From the NCBI GenBank assembly GCA_003550305.1, contig QKYT01000214.1, forward strand, positions 135,214 through 160,486: a stretch of 25,273 nucleotides of DNA, read 5' to 3'. Below are positions 19,475 through 25,273 of the stretch, piece after piece; position 1 is the first letter of the stretch, and each line of letters starts with the position of its first letter. The notes under the pieces are model-generated. The model was not told where the DNA came from. It saw only the letters and a program-made list of their open reading frames with translations, and did not search any database. Made by a program: the position numbers and the translations under genes. This stretch comes from Glomus cerebriforme (taxonomy: Eukaryota > Glomeromycota > Glomeromycetes > Glomerales > Glomeraceae).

Positions 19475-21752
19475 TTACTTATTATTTCTAAGTATTTTTA
19501 ACCGATTTTGAGCATTTTGATATCCTTGTTTGGCAGATTGTTCATACCAATAAATTGCTTGATTTATATCTTTTTCGATTACATCTCCATCTTCATACTT
19601 AATGGCAAGATTATATTGAGCTACCTCATCTCCTAAATTTGCAGCCTTTTGATATAATTCAAATGCTTTTTTCTTATCAACACTAGTTCCAATTTCATTA
19701 CTATAACAATATCCTAACATCTTTATTCCACGTGAATACTCTCCTTCAGCTGATTTTTTAAATAATTCAAAAGCTTTTTGGTAATCTTTATCAACACCAT
19801 CTCCGCCTTCATATAAAAGACCAAGATTATACATAGCAATTAAATGTCCATTATCTGCAGCTTTTTCATACCAATAAGCAGCTATTTTTAAATCTTTTTT
19901 GATACCTGTTCCTTTTTTATAACACCAACCTACTTCAAACTGTCCAACTGCATAATCTTTATTGGCTATTTTTTCAAAATATTCAAAAGCCAATTTTTCA
20001 TTTTTTTTGGTTCCATATCCGGATTTATAACAAAAACCAATAAAAAGTTGTGCTAATATATGATCCTGTTCTGATGCATTAAAAAATAAACCAAATGCCT
20101 TCTCATTATTTACAATTGTTTCAATTCCTCTATAATTAAAATATCCAAGTAAAAAAATGGAATCTAAATTATATTGATTATTTAATAGCCAATTGTAAAT
20201 TTCTTGTAAATTTATATTATGATTATTAAGATAATCAAGAACATGCTGTTTTATTACATTCCATACTATTCCTTTATTATAATCCCTAATCATGAGAACA
20301 ACTAATTCATTAACAATCATTACATTTAAATCCATCCCAGATGATGTATTTTCATTAATTTGTTCATTCATTGATACTGCATTACTATTATTTTTCATTT
20401 CATTTGTATTCATACGAAAATTTTGAGTCACTTTAGATAATTCCCCTAATGAATTTTCAATTCCATTTGAAGCTAGATTTTCACTTTGAATATAATCAAC
20501 ATTATTTGAATTTGGAACAAATATTCTTAATCTTTTAACAACTTCATGCATAGATGGTCGTTTATTTGGTTCTCCATCCCAACATTCTAATAATTAAAAA
20601 TATGTATTTGATCAAATGAACTTTTAATAAATGAATAATATATTGAAATAATATTTACCAGTATAAAGATTAGCATAATCTTTAGGAGTATCAGGAACAA
20701 TAGTTTCTCTCCGACCTTGTGAAATTTTAAACATTAAACTTAAATCATATGCTTCTCCTTGAAATGGCGGGATTCCGCTTGATATTTCCCATAACAACAC
20801 ACCAATACTGTATACATCACACTTCTCTTTTAATTTTATTAAATTGTTGCTATCCATTAAACTTTTGGGATCAATATAAGGAACCATACCAAGTAATTTT
20901 GATTTGGAATTAGATGATTCTTCAATCCTTTTTGATAAGCCAAAGTCCGCCAACTTGATAGAATCCTGATGAACTAACACGTTACAGGAATGCTATAATA
21001 AAATATAATAAATGATTAATAAATTCAATAATACTGTTTATTATTTAATATAAATAAAAATTACCAAATCACGGTGTACAATTTTTTCGCCGTGCAAACA
21101 TGATACAGCACAAGCTAACTGATACGCCAAGTTGTATTTGTTATCCCAAGTAAGTCTATTGAAATTTTCCTTCAAATAGTTTCGAAGAGTACCACTGTCT
21201 GCATATTCCATCACTAACCAATAATTTTTTGTTCGGTCGAATTTATTTTCTATTAAATATACAGTATATATATCAGTTAAAATCAAGCAAAAATTGATTA
21301 TATTAAATATTTCATTAATACCTGACTCAAATTTTGTAATTCCATAAAAGCGAATNATATTGACATGATAGTCTACATTTTTTTGAAGCATAATCTAAAT
21401 TATGAGCGTACAATAATTAAAAAAATTAAGAAAATAAAAATAAAAATTAAAGGGTGCAAATAATAAATATTTTTTTATAATAATATACAGTATTTAATAA
21501 AATTACCTCATGAGCAATCCCGTTTACAGTTGCACTGTTAAGATTAAAAAAAGGTTTCAAAGCCAAATAATTTTCAACTTTGTTATAATTTGCACGGAAT
21601 ACTTTTCCAAATGCTCCAGAACCAATTTCTTGAACATTACTAAAACGTTCATATTTGTAATNTTTAATAAGATTTTTATTGATAGCTCCTTCAATCCAAT
21701 TAATCCCTTCATCTGCATTTTTGAAATTTTGCATTCCATTATTATTAGACAT
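19475..21752 (-). CDS. Kinase-Sel1 repeat protein, copy 3 (intact)
   Basis: Exons on the minus strand: 21752-21507, 21394-21322, 21249-21065, 20992-20659, 20586-19475, giving 649 residues. Introns are 112, 72, 72 and 72 bp at the same positions and phases as in copies 1 and 2. Kinase motifs: GSGAFG 44-49, ALK K66, E82, HRDLHSCN from 165, DFG 184-186, then CDVYSIGVLLWEI. One extra codon sits in exon 3 (KFDRTKNYW). The linker from about residue 305 differs wholly from copies 1-2: it is Asn/Ser/Glu-rich (SNNVDYIQSENLASNG) with no Lys/Glu run. Six Sel1 repeats fill about 422-640. Two single Ns (21356, 21661) fall in codons but break nothing. The expected product is an active kinase with a C-terminal scaffold. 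Confidence 0.92.
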
Positions 21753-21920
21753 TTTGTGACGTTAAAATGATTTATGGTAAATGTCAGAAAAAAAAAATAA
21801 ATAAATAAATAAATAAATAAAATTGTCCTCGTTAAAGTTGTACAAGATGTTAAAAATGGAAAAGTTAATTTTTTTAAAATACAATAGAAAAAAGCATGAT
21901 CGACCAAAAAAGGTTTAATT
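21753..21920 (-). promoter_or_regulatory. Promoter and 5' flank of kinase copy 3
   Basis: The region upstream of the ATG (minus sense) holds a tetranucleotide microsatellite (AAAT units on +, about 21796-21823) and a conserved stretch at 21829-21920 shared with 9430-9515. Copies 1 and 2 have a quite different 5' flank. Conservation of an untranslated block between paralogs suggests the core promoter, but no factor site is identified. Confidence 0.6.
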
Positions 21921-21924
21921 ATTT

Positions 21925-21960
21925 CACCTTACCAACAATTGTTTCACCGACAAGGCGTAG
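21925..21960 (-). repeat. 15-bp unit repeat, left inverted block
   Basis: Read on the minus strand, CGGTGAAACAATTGT and TGGTAAGGTGAAATA follow each other as two 15-bp units, preceded by a degenerate one (ACTACGCCTTGT). They resemble the units at 22186-22245 but point the other way. Confidence 0.55.
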
Positions 21961-22185
21961 TAAAATATCACTTAAATAAAATATTTTTTGATATATTCTC
22001 TCTCTCATTTAGATAGCTTAGTTTATTCATTTTTTTTTATATTATACATTAAATGTATTATGAATTTAATTTTTATTATTAAATTTTATAATTTTATTTC
22101 AATTATGATTATAACACTAATAGTCTAATATAATAATCAAAACAATATAATAAAAATCAAAAAAATTTAAAAAAAAATTTTTTAT

Positions 22186-22245
22186 CGGTAAAATGACCTT
22201 CGATGAAACGTCTGTCGGTGGAATAATTGTCGGTGAAGTGAACGT
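22186..22245 (+). repeat. Four tandem 15-bp units
   Basis: Four consecutive units of exactly 15 bp: CGGTAAAATGACCTT, CGATGAAACGTCTGT, CGGTGGAATAATTGT, CGGTGAAGTGAACGT. The constant core is CGRTRRAR. The array is GC-richer than its surroundings and has no ORF. With the inverted block at 21925-21960 it brackets about 225 bp of AT-rich DNA. Confidence 0.7.
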
Positions 22246-23490
22246 GACCCATTCATATAAAATCATGGGAATCATTATTTATAATTATACGATACCATTA
22301 TGAATTAAGCCTCTACATCACGAACTTTTTAGATTAATACCACGTAGGTTAGTTTGGAAACGTGGAATTCTATACATTGATTGCACAGACTTATAGTCCA
22401 ACATAGATTCTCTGTAGATCCTACGTCAATAACTTTCTGGTGTAAAATTTCCTTTACCAGCAGTCTAGCAATTAGATATATATTATTTTCAGATTAATGT
22501 TGAATAAAGTTTTTTATTATAAAAAGGACCGCTAACGACGATTTTTAACTACTTTCTAATTTTTAATTACACGTTTTTTTTAAAAATTACGTTCTGAGTA
22601 AGTTAAAATTTTCCAATTTGTATAATAAGATTACGTATTAATAAAACACCTAATTACAGAAGAATAATTTAAAGGTTTTCGGTTCATTTGGCCGTAGACT
22701 TACTGTATGGTACTATAAATTGTAATAAATGAAATACAAAAAAAAAATCAAAAATCCAATCCAAAGATTATAATATTTATATATATATTTTTTACGTGTA
22801 AATTAAACTTACTATTTTTTACTTTATCGAATGAACTTGTGAAGAAAATTAAGTTTATCAAGTAAATACAATAATTATTTAGTTCAAAATTAATTTTTAT
22901 GCTAAAAAATTTTTTTTTTTATTATGACCTGCCTAATTAATTTTGTAGAGTAGTTACTCATTTTTATTATACGGTTTGAGACACAATAAATCATCAAATA
23001 AAATTTATCAATTTTAAAAATAAAATAGAAAAATTTATTGGAGATATATTCAATATATCCCAACGTAGTTTAATAGATACTAACTAAATCTACAAAATCA
23101 CTTTATTATTCTAATTGGATGTCTAAATTAAAAGTTATTAATCTGGGTATTTCTTATGTGGAAAAGAATTTAAAACAAATAATTCTTATACATCTTACGC
23201 TATTTATGCAATTTATGCATGCTGCATATGCCTTACAAATTGCCATGGGATGACCAAAAGAACGAACATAGCAATGTCGAAATATAGCAATAAAAAATTT
23301 AATGATAAGGCACAGATGCTATATTGAAATTAAATCAGAGCAACTTTTTTTTAATTCTAATGAAAAAAATAGAAACATTAAAAATTCCAAAGCGTCCATT
23401 AATTAATTTAGGAAACTTACGCACGACCAAATATCGAAAAAAGCAAAAGCATTAGAAAATAGAAAAAAAAATAGTCAAAAAATGAGTGAT
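22246..23490. other. Intergenic region, no gene seen
   Basis: AT-rich DNA between kinase copies 3 and 4 with homopolymer runs (22739-22747, 22908-22920) and a short palindrome GATATATTCAATATATC near 23042. No ORF of note, RNA gene, or element with defined ends. Confidence 0.5.
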
Positions 23491-23494
23491 ATTC

Positions 23495-23600
23495 AGGATA
23501 ATGCAAGTAGAATTAACCGCGGATAAAATAGCCATACAAAGTAAAAAATTAGGTACCGTTTTAGGTTTCGTTTTATCTTAGCTTTTTATTTGTTACATAA
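23495..23600 (+). pseudogene. Relic of Kelch gene 3' end (unit 4)
   Basis: The plus strand matches the membrane-segment portion of Kelch gene 1's last exon: AATTAACCGCGGATAAAATA, then GCCATACAAAGTAAAAAATT, then GTTTTAGGTTTCGTTTTATC. A stop and indels interrupt it, and the upstream part of the exon is gone or too decayed to see. It is convergent with kinase copy 4. Confidence 0.7.
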
Positions 23601-23619
23601 ATTAAAATTTAATTCATTA

Positions 23620-23844
23620 ATTTTGAAAAATTTCCATAGTACTTGTTTATTTGTTTATTGTTTTTAATAGCCCAATAGTTTTAATGTTTTAACAAAAAAA
23701 AATCAGCATTATTCTAAATTTATATTACAAAAAAAACAGATGTTTAAAAACTACTGATATTTGGAATTAAATCTATAAATAAAATGTTAAAAAATTAATT
23801 AATTTTAATGTATTGGTTAAATTATTTAAATTATTCGTAAATTA
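23620..23844 (-). other. Conserved 3' flank of copy 4
   Basis: Shares with copies 2 and 3 the CAAATATCAG-like block (about 23754-23770) and the segment around 23631-23685 (GTACTTGTTTATTTG, TAGCCCAATAGTTTTAATG). It has the same orientation relative to the gene as copy 3. It probably contains the 3' UTR. Confidence 0.6.
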
Positions 23845-25273
23845 CTACTTATTTCTAAGATTTTTTAACTTGTTTTGAGCGTCTGGATATCCTTGTTTGG
23901 CAGATTGTTCATACCAATAAATTGTTTGATTTATATCTTTTTCGATTCCATCTCCTTTTTCATACATATTTGCAAGATTATATTGAGCTACTTTATTCCC
24001 TAAATTTGCAGATTTTTGATATAATTCAACTGCTTTTTGTTTATCAACACTAATTCCAATTCCACGATCATAACAGTATCCTAACATCATTATTCCACCT
24101 GAATACTCTCCTTCAGCTGATTTTTTAAATAATTCAAAAGCTCTTTGGTAATCTTTATAAACACCTATTCCGTTTAGATAGAAAATTCCAAGATTATGTA
24201 TAGCAATTAAATGGCCATTGCTTGCGGCTTTTTCATACCAATAAACAGCTATTTTAAAATCTCTATCAATACCCATTCCATAACTATGACAATAACCTAC
24301 TTCAAATTGTCCTACTGCATAATCTTTATTGGCTACTTTTTCAAAATATTCAAAAGCCAACTTTTCATTTTTTGTAGTTCCATTTCCAAATGCATAACAT
24401 TCTCCAACAAAAATTTGTGCTTAATAAATAAATTAAAAGCTTTATTCAAGTTTTTAATTGTTCCAATTCCGTAATTAAAATATCCAAATAAAAAAGTGGA
24501 GTCTGAATTATATTGATTATTTAATAGCCAATTATAAATTTCTTGTAAATTTATATTATGATTATTAAGATAGTCAAGAATATGCTGGTTTATTACATTC
24601 CATTCTGTTCCTTTATTATACTCCTTAAACACTAGTTCAGCTATTTCAATAACCATTATACTTAAATCCATCCTAAATGAATTATTTTCATTAATTTGTT
24701 CATTCTTTGATACTACACAACTATTATTTTCTATTTCATTTGTATTCATATTATGAAAATTTTGAATCAGTTGAAGTAATTCTCCAGGTAATGAATTTTC
24801 AGTCCTAATTGAAGTTAGATTTTCACTTTGAATATGATCGGTTATATCATTTTGTTGATAAATTATTACATTATTTGAATTTAGAACAGATATTCTTAAT
24901 CTTTTAACAACTTCATGCATAGATGGTCGATTATTTGGTTCTCCATCCCAACATTCTAATAATTAAAAATATGTATTTGATCAAATGAACTTTTAATAGA
25001 TTATAATATATTGAAATAATATTTACCAGCATAAAGATTAGCATAATCATTAGGAGTATCAGGAACAATAGTTTCCCTCCGACCTTGTGAAATTTTATAC
25101 ATTAAACTTAAATCATATGCTTCTCCTTGAAATGGTGGGATTCCGCTTGATATTTCCCATAACAACACGCCAATGCTGTATACATCATACTTCTCTTTTA
25201 ATTTTATTAAATTGTTGCTATCTATTAAACTTTTGGGATCAACATAAGGAACCATACCAAGTAATTTTGATTT
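23845..25273 (-). pseudogene. Kinase-Sel1 copy 4, frameshifted and cut by window edge
   Basis: Exon 4 (25273-25027, continuing beyond the window) encodes the DVYSIGVLLWEI part of the kinase C-lobe. A 71-bp intron follows, and exon 5 runs from 24955 to the stop at 23845. The linker resembles copy 3 (QSENL motif) with about ten extra residues. At 24420/24421 about 25 bp present in copy 3 are missing, including codons for ASEQDHIL in the first Sel1 repeat. The deletion shifts the frame; the first frame runs on to a stop at 24333, while the remaining Sel1 repeats continue in another frame from about 24420. As written the gene would lose most of its Sel1 solenoid. An assembly error is possible but less likely than a real indel. 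Confidence 0.85.

Noticed and set aside
21510..21770. 86-residue plus-strand ORF opposite kinase copy 3 exon 1, and the minus-strand ORF 21557-21907
   Set aside because: The first is antisense to the glycine-loop exon; the second is another frame of the same exon extended into the microsatellite promoter.
22186..22245. CRISPR array
   Set aside because: The 15-bp units abut without spacers, are degenerate and lie in a eukaryotic genome.

Overview
The window is AT-rich eukaryotic DNA with short GT...AG introns (about 70-160 bp), long A/T homopolymers and no operons. Its content is tyrosine-kinase-like kinases fused to Sel1 repeats, secreted/membrane Kelch proteins, an F-box protein, and AT-rich inverted-repeat elements. 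This combination fits a filamentous fungus, most likely an arbuscular mycorrhizal fungus (Glomeromycotina, Rhizophagus-like). That assignment is inference from gene families and composition; no search was run.

Layout. (1) 1-1436: repeat-rich 5' flank with a MITE-like inverted-repeat element and a SINE-like segment. (2) 1437-3592 (+): kinase-Sel1 copy 1, five exons, ended early by a TAG. (3) 4065-5592 (-) and 6184-7901 (+): a head-to-head pair of Kelch-repeat type I membrane protein genes. (4) 7902-9576: mostly empty, with one inverted-repeat element and, at its right end, an orphan kinase promoter cut off by a single N at 9577. (5) 9578-12466: a copy of bases 1-2889 identical in my reading, scattered Ns included, carrying kinase-Sel1 copy 2 (11014-13247, +). 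(6) 13440-14210: buried relics of a Kelch 3' end and of kinase exons. (7) 14616-16106 (-): F-box protein. (8) 17090-18560 (-): dead kinase-Sel1 pseudogene. (9) 19475-21752 (-): kinase-Sel1 copy 3, the most intact. (10) 21925-22245: outward-facing blocks of a 15-bp unit. (11) 23845-25273 (-): kinase-Sel1 copy 4, frameshifted by a deletion of about 25 bp and cut by the window edge.

The main pattern is that the duplicating unit is not the kinase gene alone. Each of the four recognisable kinase-Sel1 copies is followed by the 3' end of a Kelch membrane-protein gene in convergent orientation. Only the first unit keeps a whole Kelch gene; the other three keep decayed tails of about 100-220 bp. The locus therefore looks like a birth-and-death array of a kinase-Sel1/Kelch module. 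I count six kinase-derived loci: two on +, then four on -, with the F-box gene between relics. A cytosolic kinase with a Sel1 scaffold and a Kelch ectodomain protein could act in one signalling route, but that is only inference from linkage.

Caution: the near-perfect duplication, shared Ns and the N junction beside a truncated promoter make a local assembly error likely around 1-2889 / 9577-12466. The number of + strand copies should be checked on long reads.
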